Of a stretch of 64,000 bases of DNA, positions 10,487 to 21,946 are shown piece after piece. This DNA is from Parasitella parasitica (taxonomy: Eukaryota > Mucoromycota > Mucoromycetes > Mucorales > Mucoraceae), in NCBI GenBank assembly GCA_025201805.1, contig MU619238.1, forward strand, positions 199,018 to 263,017. Reading direction: 5' to 3'. The notes under the pieces were generated by a model, which worked only from the letters and a program-made list of their open reading frames with translations, searched no databases and was not told where the DNA came from. Each line of letters opens with the position of its first letter. The stretch's first letter is position 1. The position numbers and the translations under genes are program-made.

Positions 10487-12943
10487 TCAGCACTTGATAG
10501 CATTCACATTTCTATTTAACTCATTTACAATTACACTTGCGACTGCTTCGTTCGATTTATGTCTTGTTGTCGAGTTTGAAGAATTATGTTTCGTAGATTG
10601 AGAAGTCTGTTGGCTGTTGGAAATAATGCCATGAATTCTTTTCAAATGATCCATGAAAAAAGATCTCGGCGGGCACCTTTTATCGCATCTGGCACAATAA
10701 CAATCAGCGGCTTCGAGGTCAATCTCGGCGTTAGGGTTTGGAAGAGGTATGAAATAGGGCCCTAAATCCATTTTGTGTACTTGCTTGCAATGCAACCGGT
10801 GTTTAAGCTCTGATCTTTTGAATTTTTTGCAAATTCGACAGTAGAATGTTGGATCATGTGGGTCTGGTAAATTAGGATCGGTGTATACTCTTGGTTTCGG
10901 ACGACCATTATTTTCAGGGATGATATACTCAATTACAGATCCACTGCGGTGGATGGTGACCCGTTTGACAGGTATAGACTGATTGGCAATAGGGGGAACG
11001 GTATCAGACGGGTCTTGTTCGCTCTGCAGGGGACCATTACTAGAAGTGTGAAGAGATTTATTAAAAGAAGCCAAATCGGTATAGGAAGCACCCTTCAAGG
11101 TATCAGCAACAGCTGCTTCTGTAGTACGTTCTTGAGTAGATGAAAGTGGTTCCGCGATAGGACAAGTCTGGGTATTGCTATTACTGGTGGTGGGGCGATC
11201 AGCCCTGTTTTCCAATTGAGCAGCGACATCTATATTGTGTGCTTGTTGAAGGTGCAAGTTATATGCCTGTGGAGAACTGTAAATCTCTTTGCAGGTTCGA
11301 CAACAATGATTAGGGTCATTGATCACTGGCTGCTGTATCGATGAATGTTTCCACCGAAAATGAGATTGGCAGGATGCGCCAGTACGAAAGTATCTATCAC
11401 AAGTGCTGCAATGATACCGTGGTTCTTTTGCTGGCTCTGACCTGACCATTGCATGGATTTTTTCCAAGTGTCGCTTGAAAGGTTTTTTCGTCTTAAATTT
11501 TTTGTTGCATATAACGCAGTGATTACTCTCATTGCGCGGGTCTCGTGAGCGGGTTGGTCTCATTTTATGGCCATAGTCTACTGGCTTAAGCTCCATTTTG
11601 TGTGCCAAGCGACAATGTTGCCTGTAATGTCCCCATTTTTCAAAATCCATGCTGCACACTCGGCAACGCAGGCTTGACTCCTGTGGAGAACGAGCATCGT
11701 TCTGGTCATGCTGTTCTATAAAACCATGAGCATCAAATTTATGGACCTTTACACAGTGATCATGAAACGTTTTCCTCGATAAAAGATCGAGTTCGCAAGA
11801 TGGACAATAACAGCTGTCGCTGTGCCAATCGGGCATGAGCTCAGGATGTCGTATCAGGTTAATATTGTGCATATCATTCAAGTGGCCACGAAATCTATTT
11901 GGATTACGAAAAAGTTTATCGCATGGACGGCAATAGTTGTATGGGTTATTTAGGTCTGGCTCCAAACAAGGATTGGCTCTTGGGCCGAATGAGCTGATTC
12001 TATGTGTTGTGTTCAAATGTCTGTAGTAGGAGTCCTTTGTTTCACAGGCAAGATCGCAAGCGCCACAGTAAAATTCGGGAGCGTGCATGTTAGATGAAAG
12101 TGCTTGTTCGAGAGAGACCTTGCACGATTTAATCATCATATGGTGAACCCACTGTAAATGCATTCGATAGTTTCCTTGAGAGCTGTAACTTTTTTCACAA
12201 GTTCGGCAATAGAAATTTGGGTCTTCCAGGAGAGGTTCTAGCTCAAAGTTACTGCTCTTGGTCAGTCTATACTTTAGTTTGTGCGCTGATTCAAGGTGGT
12301 CAAAGTATTGCATATGGTCTGTCATTTTCCTGTCGCATACACGGCAACAATAGTAGCAGTTGCGATCATTGGAAAAGACTAGTACAAAGTGTCAAAACTT
12401 GTATTTTCTGTTCTTTTGTGGATTGAGCATACCGGGATCTCCTTCCAAATGAGAAACGTCTTCAGCTATCTGCTCTTTCTTGATCTCTTCCATAACTATG
12501 CTTGAGTGTTGGCTATCATCTTTATCTCTCCCCAACACTTCATCTTCCTCCTCGCTCCCTTCCACGTCTAGTTCCTCTATTGCTTCATCCTCATTGTTGT
12601 CGGTTGCTCTGCCACGCTCTGACACGCTTTTAATTTCGATAACAGGTTTCTGCTCGTTTATAGCGATTCCACCCACTGTATTCATAGAATCTATTTCACT
12701 TTTAACATTACAGTCTTCGCTTTTTGCTGTGTTAGCAGCTCTTGATTCATTGCTGTCTACAGTTATTTGCTCCTCTGCTATTGGCACATGGTAGAGCTCT
12801 TCATCACTAAAGAATCCGTCGCTATTGCCATCATCTCTTATACTTTTGCTGGCTATAGGCACGTCGGGGAGGCCTTCTTCATACGATAAGTTTGGCTCTC
12901 CAATAACAGCTTTACTTTTCTTTTGCTTCTTCCTTATATGCAT
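10487..12943 (-). CDS. C2H2 zinc-finger protein with eleven fingers
   Basis: Putative nuclear DNA- or RNA-binding protein. Exons 12943-12433 and 12378-10487 (intron 54 nt, CCCG/GTATGC...CTAG/TC) give 800 residues. The first exon encodes an acidic N-terminus with repeated short motifs (PDVPIASKS, YHVPIAEEQ) and a Glu/Asp-rich stretch. The spliced frame then carries eleven C-x2-C...H-x3/4-H units, the first CCRVCDRKMTDHMQYFDHLE, most of the form YCR-x-C-x-K-x(7,8)-Y-x2-HL-x-x-xH. A Ser/Thr-rich linker separates fingers eight and nine. Linkers are long, unlike the TGEKP type. A possible earlier start exists at 13131 (MDNQDIRVPW) through an intron ending ATATAAG at about 12924; splice fit is moderate. 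Target genes are unknown. Confidence 0.88.
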
Positions 12944-13131
12944 CAGTAAATGAAAGGTTTACATGTAATTTGACAAACAGATGAAATAGAGTAATAACTG
13001 ACTGTCCATAAGCCACTATTGGAATTTGGAGTAAAATATATGCATGCGTTTGCCTGTCAATGATACAAGTATTCTCTTTTGGCTGGTATATAGTACTCAC
13101 ACCAAGGAACACGTATATCTTGGTTATCCAT

Positions 13132-13238
13132 AAAATAGAGTAGAAGACACATCATGTTGCAATTGAAAATATTTATAGGAACATTAGTATTTGAAGTCAA
13201 TGTAAAAAGAAATGTTTTATGTATATGATGAAGTTTCC

Positions 13239-13269
<31 letters not shown>

Positions 13270-13491
13270 NNNNNNNNNNNNNNNTGATGAACTGAGCAAA
13301 TAATGAATTCTATGGAATAAACTTATCATTTAGGTCAAACAATATATGAAAAAGAGTGGAATAAATGTAAAAATGCAAATTAAATGCTCGGTTTTGTCAT
13401 GTCATTATTGTCGGCAAACATAGCAGACGAAACAGTGGGAGAAGGTTGGTGTGCTACTCAACAAGTCAATAAATATTTCCTTCAAGGCAGA
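13132..13491. other. Intergenic stretch with poly-T run and assembly gap
   Basis: Contains a T run at 13241-13269 running directly into 15 N at 13270-13284. The sequence on both sides is AT-rich and shows no coding signal. Left limit assumes the alternative upstream start of the C2H2 gene. Confidence 0.6.
13270..13284. other. Assembly gap (15 N)
   Basis: Fifteen N bases immediately after a 29-nt T homopolymer, so the gap was probably caused by the homopolymer. True length is unknown. Confidence 0.95.
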
Positions 13492-15089
13492 TTAGCACAT
13501 ACTGTAGGTATTCAGGAATTCCTCCATGTTGTAATAATCCATCGCAATGTTGCTAGTGTTTGATTCAAATCCAAATTCAGAGGCAAGGGATTTCAAACTT
13601 AATTCCAAATCCTCGGCTGTGGAAGGGGTTGAAGCAGGAGTGACCACAATAGAAGAAGTGGCAGATTTAGAAAGATCGGGAAGAGGAGCAACCTCGGATT
13701 TTGCTGACACAGATTCTGTCGATGCTGGCACGTTGAAATAGCTAGTGTTGGTAAGCTGATTGAATAACGCTGGATTGGATTGTGCCAAGGCAACCAAACC
13801 CTGAAATTGAGGCAAATTCAACAGAGACGATAGATCAGGAGAGGCTGGACCAGGTATTGCTGTTGATGAGTTGCTATTATTACTATTGTTGCTCGCTGAG
13901 GAAGTGTTTGATTTAGAAGCCACTAAATAAAATGCTTGTTCCTAAGTGCTCAAAACCTGACAAATTTTCTTTAGAACTTACCTAATGACGCTGCTGTGTC
14001 TTTTTTGGTCTGATCGTTGAGGGCAATAGCGGCTGCAAGGTCTGCAGTTGCAGGAGCTGACGAAGGGGAAGGCGACGTTGTCGGTTGCACCAAGTCGGTA
14101 GCATCGTTTACAAATTCTGATATATCAAATTGCGGCGATCTACATGCATACTTTGATGGTTGGTCGCTTTCGTCCTCGACGTCTTCTATTTTGCAGTGCT
14201 CCCGCTTTTTGTTGGTGAGGTTTTGTTCGAGGTCTTTTGAGCCATCGCCCAACAAGAACTGTCGCTTGCGAGGTACAACAACATGCTTGCTCTTTTCACT
14301 AGAGAAAACTGAGGCCAGAAATCGTAAAATCTTGTCGATTGTCTCTTGGTGTCTGTGATGGCGCTCTCTGGTAGCAATGTTTTCCTGCCACAGTACCTGA
14401 TTGTCTGACTGGACGTTTTTCAGTTCATTACTAATCGACATTTGATGTTTTTTGATGGCAGCAATTTCGTCTAAAATGTGGTGCAAATCGACAGTGCCGC
14501 CGTCTTTCTCTTCGGAATCTCGTCCCTTTTTTCGGGTAACTAGCAATAGTAAATCAGGCTGATTACGTTGAAAATGCTGGTTGCTGAATTCCCATCGCTC
14601 TGACTCTCCTTCGGTGCTCAGAACGCCATTCTGAAGATGGGGCACTTTATGAAATCCATACATGTTCAATTGACGCACAAAGGAAGAAAAGTTGCTATGC
14701 TTGAAGAAGCGAGGCAACACCTTCTTTGCAAACTCTTCATGTCGAACAACAATAAAAGACAAACCATCGCTGGACCAACGTATAAGCTCGTCGGTTGTAT
14801 GATCGTCTACCATACTTCAAGTATTTGAAATGTTAGTCAATACACTAGACACTCATGCTTGCTCTTCCCTCCCTCCCTCCCCCCCCCTCCACCTAATTAA
14901 TACTCACTTGTACAATTTATTTAGAAATGCAGGTACGTTTTGCAGTTTGTTCCTTTGTATTTGGGCAGGATTCAAAACCATTTTTGCAGCTGTGGTAGGT
15001 CTATTTATTTGGTTTGTTGTAGATTGGGTGGCTGGATTGGGCGCTATCGCACTTAGCAGTGGTGCAATTGAAGTAGGTAACTGACTCAT
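13492..15089 (-). CDS. hsf1: Heat shock transcription factor (HSF family)
   Basis: Nuclear factor binding heat shock elements (nGAAn repeats) as a trimer. Three exons (15089-14908, 14814-13982, 13922-13492; introns 93 and 59 nt) give 481 residues. Residues from about 52 form the winged-helix DNA-binding domain: [56 protein letters not shown] and [16 protein letters not shown]. The first intron interrupts this domain after the LY codons. A heptad region (about 165-210, [19 protein letters not shown]) fits the HR-A/B trimerisation coiled coil. The rest is Ser/Thr/Ala-rich with acidic patches, a probable activation domain; a short acidic motif ends it ([13 protein letters not shown]). The recognition helix [13 protein letters not shown] is intact. 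Family membership is certain; whether it is the main HSF1 or one of several mucoralean paralogues is not. Confidence 0.93.
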
Positions 15090-15740
15090 TCTATCTGTCT
15101 TTAGCGGTAAACAATAAAAGGAAGCGAAAGAATACAAAAATAGGAAAGGAAAGAGCCAACAACGATATAATGAATTGCACCTAATTTACACTCCCTCTTG
15201 GTTCATGTATTACGGTATCAGATTGAAAAATCTTCCACCACAGTCACCTTGACATGATGTCAAGAAGCCGAAGAAGTAACTCTGCAGATATGCCCACAAA
15301 ATACCTATTCAGCTTTTGATAGAGATGGAAAATATAAAAACTGTTGGTAGACGAGCAGCCTTTCTATCTAAGCTTTTGATTTAAAATGTGGGAATTGTTT
15401 TGTCTTGAGTTTGCTAACTCTGCACGATGAATAGTTGCGACAACAATGTCAATAGTCACTGAGTAAAATGGTTTATTTTAATCACGAAACCCTGTACTAA
15501 CATCTGCATGGCTCGAAGACACAATCGTATAGCATTTTTGAGGTCTTTCCAGTGCTTTTTACCGCTGAATCCAACTCAAGAATAATTCTGAGAAATAAAG
15601 TATATTATCATGTAATTCAGTGATTTTGTCTTTGCATTATTTTCATCATTTTCATCATTTTCATCATCAAAAAGAAGGATGCTATGTATTAATTATTGTT
15701 GAAGTTAATGCAATCTTTGATATCCTAAACTTCCAGTACT
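15090..15740. other. Intergenic region upstream of HSF gene
   Basis: Promoter side of the HSF gene and 3' side of the flavin monooxygenase gene. It includes three copies of a 9-bp TTTTCATCA unit at 15640-15669. No ORF or structural RNA recognised. Confidence 0.5.
15640..15669. repeat. Three copies of TTTTCATCA
   Basis: A perfect 9-bp tandem unit repeated three times plus a partial copy, just beyond the 3' end of the monooxygenase gene. Confidence 0.85.
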
Positions 15741-17644
15741 TTATTCAACATTTAGAGCCTTTTTGAGAGCTGTTAGACTTTGATTTTTGATATCAATCCA
15801 AATCTGATCATGTCCTTTGACAACTGGTTTTCCCAGTAGCTTTCCATCTCGATTAACCCAAGTAGTAATGTCCTTGATATAAGCCAGCTCCAGTTCAGAG
15901 CCCAAAGCATGAAATTCTCTGCCTGCCCCTTTGCGAGACAGACGTTTTTGCCATTCTACACGCATGTCTTCTTCTGTAGGAAGCTTTGCAGCGCCAGCAT
16001 AAACTCTAGCAACGGCATAAGACTGAAACTCAAACAGTGAAAAGGTGGCAATATGAAATGGGATGCCAACAAAACTTAGCGTAGGGTTTGGAATGTAAAA
16101 GATGTCCTTGTGTAAATTAAATACTTGTGATCCATCTTTTACCAGCACATGGTCATCGCCCACATCAGATTGACGCTTGGAATTGATGTATTCGTCAGAA
16201 TGAAGATGCTCCAAAAAGTGAAAGCTGAAGATATAGCCCGTGCAGACAATAATGTAGTCAAGTCCAGTTAATTCAGTACCATCCTCCAATTCAACTACGG
16301 CGTCTTGAATATTGCCGTCATCTAACCGAAATGCCTTGATATTGGCAACGCGCTTCAGATTTTTAGGGGCAAATTTAGCCAATTCTTCTCTAAGTTTGAG
16401 GTATCGCTCATCAAATTTATGAGCGCTTTCACGAACAGAGTTGTATACTGTTTTCACTTGGCCACTGATATCTCTTGCAATGTCTAAAGCAGATGTACCG
16501 TTTCCGATTAGAAGCACAGACTACATAAAATCGAATGAATATACTGCTGTAATGACAATGTATTATGCTGTACCTTATCTTTAAATTGTTCAGGCACACG
16601 ATATTGTTTTGAATGAATGATGCTCTCAGGCCATTTCTCACGCCAGTGAGACAGGCCTGGCAAATCGGGAACATATGGAGCATGATAATGTCCAGTAGCA
16701 ACAACAACAGCGTCAAAAGTCTGTAATTACATGCATATTTTAGATGAAATAAAATGTTGCATTGTCATAACATAAATGTAGATAAAACATACCTCTCGAC
16801 TCCATGATATCTCGACTTGATTCGAATCTTTAGAGTACTCGGCATGTTTTGTCAATACGCTCCATCCGCCAGAATCAGGCAGCTCTTGTAAATCCTCAAC
16901 AGAGGTATTGAACTCGGTAATATCATCCAATTTGAAATGAGAAGAGTAATCTTGTAGATATTCAAGAATCTTGTCATGCGAAGTAAACCAGGGCTATTTA
17001 CAAATGTTAACTTGTATAGTTATGTTTCTTCGCTGTGGTACTAACTATGTTTTTCCGCCATTCGAGATCTTTGTATTGCAACAGTGGAGTTGGCACATTA
17101 TTTCTAAGTGAGCGATAGCAAGGTGTTGGGGGAGATAACTGCAATAGCTCCTTGAGAGCAATTTCAGTACTTGTCTTCTTGCTATATGGTAAGGAAGCAC
17201 CCTTTGGAGGAAAGTTTGGCTTGACCACTTTGGTTGGGATTTCTGAAGGAAATTCGGGATTGATTGGCTTTTCTTCGCTATATACCCTATTATGCCTTGT
17301 TATCCACAAGGGAAGCGATAATCGGCATATATTTTTGCTTACCATGTTCCTCCAGATACCGCATTTCTCTCGAAGATTTTCACTTCAAGTCCTTCGTCTA
17401 CTAGAAGTTTGGCTGTAGGCAGCTATATACATATTATTTACAAATTTAGTCCTAAAGTAAATAATAAATAGTTTTACTATATAAGCAAACTTACACCTGC
17501 AGGACCAGCACCAATTACAGCCACTCTACGTATCCTACTTTTGAACTTGTATTGTCCCGAATGGTTGATATTTGCACTGTAAACTCCATGTTTAGACTTC
17601 TCAGTAATCTTGTCTGCGTTGGCAGAAATGGTTTCTACTGGCAT
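15741..17644 (-). CDS. Flavin-containing monooxygenase (FMO-type)
   Basis: FAD- and NADPH-dependent oxygenase acting on soft nucleophiles (N or S). About six exons. Start MPVETISANADK at 17644; the upstream in-frame codons are not conserved-looking. The FAD Rossmann motif VAVIGAGPAG is completed across the first intron with LPTAKLLVDEGLEVKIFERN and SGGTW. Later blocks are VVVATGHYHAPYVPDLPG, then an FMO-identifying region ending HSKQYR, then the NADPH motif VLLIGNGTSALDIARDISG and YIIVCTGYIFSFHFLE. The C-terminal exon (15741-16510) has FVGIPFHIATFSLFE, typical of fungal FMOs. Introns are 50-90 nt. No organelle signal was seen. The gene faces the same way as the TauD-like gene 530 nt upstream. 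Substrate unknown; yeast Fmo1 oxidises thiols. Confidence 0.93.
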
Positions 17645-18175
17645 TTTCGTATATTTTAAAGCAATATAACAGAAGCGCACTCGGTTATATATATAAAAGA
17701 TCTTGGGATGTGTGACATTTCTTAATATCATTTCGTATGGTATCATTAGTTCTGCATATTGCGAACATTTTTAAATCACTTGCAATTTAACAATTGATTG
17801 TAACACAGGTTTTTTATGCCTAGGCTTATCATGAAGCCACCGAACAAGCTGAAAAGAAGTGGTCTGTGTGTAAATGCAGTTTGCGTTTGTATCGCTTAAC
17901 TTTAATTTATGCATGAAAAAAGTAAGAATGATCAAACAAACAAGATGAGGATAATATCTTATGAATCCCTTATATATGGTGTGATTATGTGAGTAATAGA
18001 CTAATTTTACTCTCCCGTATTCATTACAGATGCACAAGATAAATCTACTATTTTATTGATTATTATTAAGCCAAAAAAAAAAAAAAAAGGCGCAATATCA
18101 ACAAAAAATTTAAACAATTGTATTCTTATACCCACTGTAAAATTGCGTATTTATTCTTTCAAACTATATACTTAT
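17645..18175. other. Intergenic gap between FMO and dioxygenase genes
   Basis: AT-rich, with an A run near 18074-18087. A minus-strand open stretch at 17771-18037 has no recognisable domain. It probably serves as promoter of the FMO gene and 3' UTR of the dioxygenase gene. Confidence 0.5.
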
Positions 18176-19502
18176 TTAGACAATTCTAAATGTAGCTTCA
18201 AGTGGGAAGATCTCTTCACGATCATTATGGTAGATATGGTTCCAAGTAGATTCCAGTTGAGGAGGAAGTTTCCAGGCATTCTCAGGATGAAGCCAATGGC
18301 GAAGAAGATGACGACTAATATGATAAGATGTGAGTTCATTGTCATATAAAGCAAATTAATAATATTACGTATTCTTCTTGCTGTCAGTATATCCATCGCG
18401 AGCATGGAAAATGGACAAATTGTTAATATATTGGATATCGCCTTTCTGGAAATTAATACCCAAATTCACTTTTTCGGCAGTGAAATGGAGTGCATCCAAC
18501 GCTTCGGCTTGAGCTTCAGTAATGGGAGGGATATCTTCTCGGCGAGGATTCTTGCCAAACCCAGTAAAGCTGCGTCGAGCATATTGAATGATAAGCTTGT
18601 TCTCGACATAATAGAGAAGAGGACGCAAAAAGTAAGATTTCTTTTCCTTATTAAGATCACTTTTTGCGGAATGAATCAGTTGAAACATTGGAGAAGCTAT
18701 GTATGTTTGTGATACTTACGTTTGAAAGGGCCAATCTTGAGATAAAGTGTGAATCAGGTCAGGACGAGACTTTGCGATTTCATTATAGACAGTCCAGCTG
18801 GAGGCAATGCGAGACTTTCCTCCCTCTTCAGCTACGCCGATGGCATAGAGAGAGATGATATCGCCGGCATCAGTGTGGTAGACCTGATGGTCGTTGGTAA
18901 ATGCTGGAGCCGTGATTTCGTCTAAGCCTTTTTCAGGAACAAGATCTTTGATGTGTGCTATACATATACTAATATTCAGAACAATACATCATATACAGAG
19001 TTAGAGTATGTTACTTACCAATGGAATGACGACCCTGCAGTCCACGCTTGCCAACATAAGCAGAAATACCAGTGTAGGCAATAATATTCTGAGCTCGAGT
19101 GTAATCGTCAGGGTTTAAACCACGGATCACAATGAATCCACGGCCTTCAACCACATTTTCTTCAGTCAATGTCTTGATTTTGGCACCAAAGTTCGGTAAA
19201 ACAAATGTTTCTTTGTTAATTTCAGAGAAATTCTTTCCAGTAGCTTCAAAATCACGAACAGCATAGTCAATCTCCTTGATTTCATCCTCAGTGAGTCTGT
19301 AAATCCATTCATGATCCTTTCCTTCGAAATCAGAGCCTTTCCAGAGCTTGGGACCTTCTAATTGAGCAGGGAAACCTTCAGGCAAGTACTTTTCAAGTTG
19401 CTCTTCTTCTAAACGACGGGCGACTCTGTTCTTGTAATTGACTCTGTCAGGCAAGTATGTGAAGTCAGGTTGAGATGAGTTTTGCAATTGAATAGTAGGC
19501 AT
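18176..19502 (-). CDS. TauD/TfdA-family 2-oxoglutarate-dependent dioxygenase
   Basis: Non-haem iron oxygenase, about 370 residues, four exons. Exon 1 (19502 to about 19013) starts MPTIQLQNSSQPDFTYLP and includes RGFIVIRGLNPDDY and YVGKRGLQGRHSIG. Exon 2 carries the iron-binding HTD in NDHQVYHTDAGDIISLYA. Exon 3 has SRIASSWTVYNEIA-type strands and later RRSFTGFGKNPRREDIPPIT and FQKGDIQYINNLSIFHARDG. The last exon supplies RHLLRHWLHPENAWKLP, with the distal His and the 2-oxoglutarate-binding Arg, and ends at the stop 18176-18178. The fold is that of fungal taurine/alkylsulfonate dioxygenase-like proteins, but substrate cannot be read from sequence. It is divergent from the permease at 20041 with 538 nt between, so a shared regulatory region is possible. 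Confidence 0.9.
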
Positions 19503-20040
19503 ATTGAGATTTGATTATAGAGAAGGGGACAACAGAAACTGTGAACTTGAACAACCGTATTTATGCCTGCGAAATGAGCCAAGAAAACAATTAATAATCC
19601 AAATGCTAAACCAACTGCTGATGTATTGTAAAATATCTCTAAATTTGACGTGATAATTTCTCTATCAGCTGCCGTAAATAATTTGTACCCACCTACGGCA
19701 CACACATGCAATCATAGATGCACTGAAAAGAAATCTTCCTATTTATGTTTATAAACAATATTAGTTCTTGATGAGACAATTTAGTGTAACTATTCCACAC
19801 AAGCATGAATTGATATAGGAAATGGCGCAAATTGCTATATTAAACATCACCATGCCGTTAAACACATCAAGTTTGAACACTTTTCCAGACAAATTGATGT
19901 ACTACTATTATTTGTTTTATGGCGCAAAAAGCATCGAACATTTGAAATCTGTTGTGGTAGATAAAAAGATGAAGTATTATGGAGCTTTTTCATATCCTGC
20001 TTTATTCTCACTACCTCGCACATATATTAGTCTTAGAGTA
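19503..20040. promoter_or_regulatory. Divergent upstream region of dioxygenase and permease
   Basis: A 538-nt region between two divergently transcribed genes. I looked for CACGTG (Cbf1/Met4-type) and Cys3-type ATGRYRYCAT sites and found no perfect copy by eye. A plus-strand open frame from 19822 is continuous into the permease first exon, but its upstream residues are not conserved-looking, so the start at 20041 was preferred. Confidence 0.4.
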
Positions 20041-21946
20041 ATGGCAAATTCTGATATTTCATTTTATAATAGCACTAGTGATAATAATGAAATTGTCCAA
20101 AAGGCTGTACCTCAGCAAATTAAGAATTTGTCGCCCTTGGCTGTTGGGGACCAGAAATTAAATAGACATTTGGGATACTTTAGCGGTACTCTCATGAATG
20201 GTATAGGCACTTTTATTTTAATTTTAAATATAAACATGAATACTCACTCGAGATATATAGTCGGTCAAATCATTGGCACTGGTATCTTCTCTAATCCTAC
20301 ATTTATTTTGATTAACTGTGGATCGGGTGGTATGATGCTGATATTATGGATCATTGGCGCTATTTTTGCTGGTCTGGGTGTCTGGAATTACCTAGAACTT
20401 GGTACAATGCTTCCCCGAAGGTACAGTTACAAGGCAAATGTAATGGCTTCGTCTCAATACTTATGTTATTCACAGTGGAGGCGAACAAGAATATCTTGCG
20501 TATCAATTTCCAAGGCCCAAACAATTAATCTCATTTGTGTTTCTGATCATGGTGGGTATTTTTGCCCGCTCAGCTGGTTTAGCACAGGTGCGTTCTACGT
20601 AAATATACACTGGAAAAATCAAAAAAGCTAACTTATGCTACTAGGGTGCTACAGTGTTTGGTAATAATATTATCTATGCTATTGGCGGTCCAACATACAC
20701 GAATGATTGGGGAGCAAGAGGCTTTGCTGTGTTTTGCTTGACATTTTGGCTCGCACTCAATATCGTCTCTGCCAAATTTGCTATTCGCGCAAACAATTTC
20801 TTTACCGTCTTGAAGATTGCCTTGTTGTTATTGCTAATCTGTGTTGGATTTGCTGGTCTTGCTGGCCGTTTGCCTAACCAACCTAACATTGCTGAAAATT
20901 TTTCATTCCACGGAACATTGGATAATCCTGGTTCTTATGCCAATGCGATTTATTATGTCGTCTTTGCTTACGGTGGATGGTATAATCTGAACTACGTCTT
21001 AGATGAGCTAAAAGATCCCATCAAAAACTTGCCCCGTTGTGCTATTACAGCTCTGTCTTTGACCACCGTCTTGTATCTCCTTGCAAATGTTGCTTATCTT
21101 GCTGTACTGCCAATTGCTGTCATTAAGACATCGCAATTAACTGTCGCTGCTAACCTGTTTAACACTGCATTAGGTGGTGTATTTGGTGGCCGTGTTTTGC
21201 CTGTTCTTGTGGGCTGTTCATCCTTTGGCTTTGTTGGCGTTATTTTTTACTCTGGATCTAGAGTCGTATTGGAAGCATCTCGTAAAGGGTTTTTGCCATT
21301 TGACAGATTCTTTTCAAAAGTGCATCCCAAATTGCAGACTCCAATTAATTCATTAGTTCTGCTATATCTTCTTTCCTTGGTATTCTTGCTGGCTCCTCCT
21401 CCAGGATCTGTATTCCAGTTTATTATAGCCTTCTCAGGCTACGGTGGCTACTTTTTCTCGGCTATGAGCGTTATCGGCCTTTTGATTTTAAGACGAACGC
21501 AACCTGAAGCAAAGCGCCCTATTCGGGTACCTTTGATTGCATCTGTGTTGTTTATTGCTATATGTGTATATACGCTAGTATTTGTGTTTGTGCCGCCTAT
21601 AACAAAGCCAGTTGGCTATCCCTATTTTCGTAAGTTGCCGTATATTACTTGACATTTTTTATTTATTTTATACTGATCCAATTCGCATGACACAGTTCCT
21701 TATATTATTACAATCATTCTTGGCCTTGTCTCTGTTGGGCTATGGTATTACAAGATTGTTATTAAGAAATCACTAGAGACATCTTATAACGCAGAGATTA
21801 GATTAGACGGTCAGCAAGAATTGTTTGATGATGTATACAAAGATTATGCTAGTAGTATTTCAGTCGAAGATACTATATCAATCAATAGCGATAATCTCAA
21901 CACTAAGAGCATTTATCATAGTAAAATGCCTGCTTCTTCCAAGTGA
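20041..21946 (+). CDS. MUP1-type amino-acid permease (APC/LAT family)
   Basis: Plasma-membrane amino-acid transporter with about twelve membrane segments. Five exons: start MANSDISFYNSTSDN at 20041; intron after LMN (GTATAG...ATATAG) joins LMNVGQIIGTGIFSNP, the conserved TM1 GTGIF helix break; the next joins MLPR to SGGEQEYLAYQFPRPK; the next joins AGLAQ to GATVFGNN; the last joins YPYF to LPYIITIILG. The cytosolic tail ends at the stop 21944-21946. Key motifs: AYGGWYNLNYVLDELKDPIK (TM6 region) and YSGSRVVLEASRKGFLP. This set (GGEQEYL, GGWYNLNYV) is characteristic of the fungal high-affinity methionine permease/LAT group. Substrate is therefore probably methionine or another neutral amino acid; that is inference. 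Divergent from the dioxygenase gene. Confidence 0.92.
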
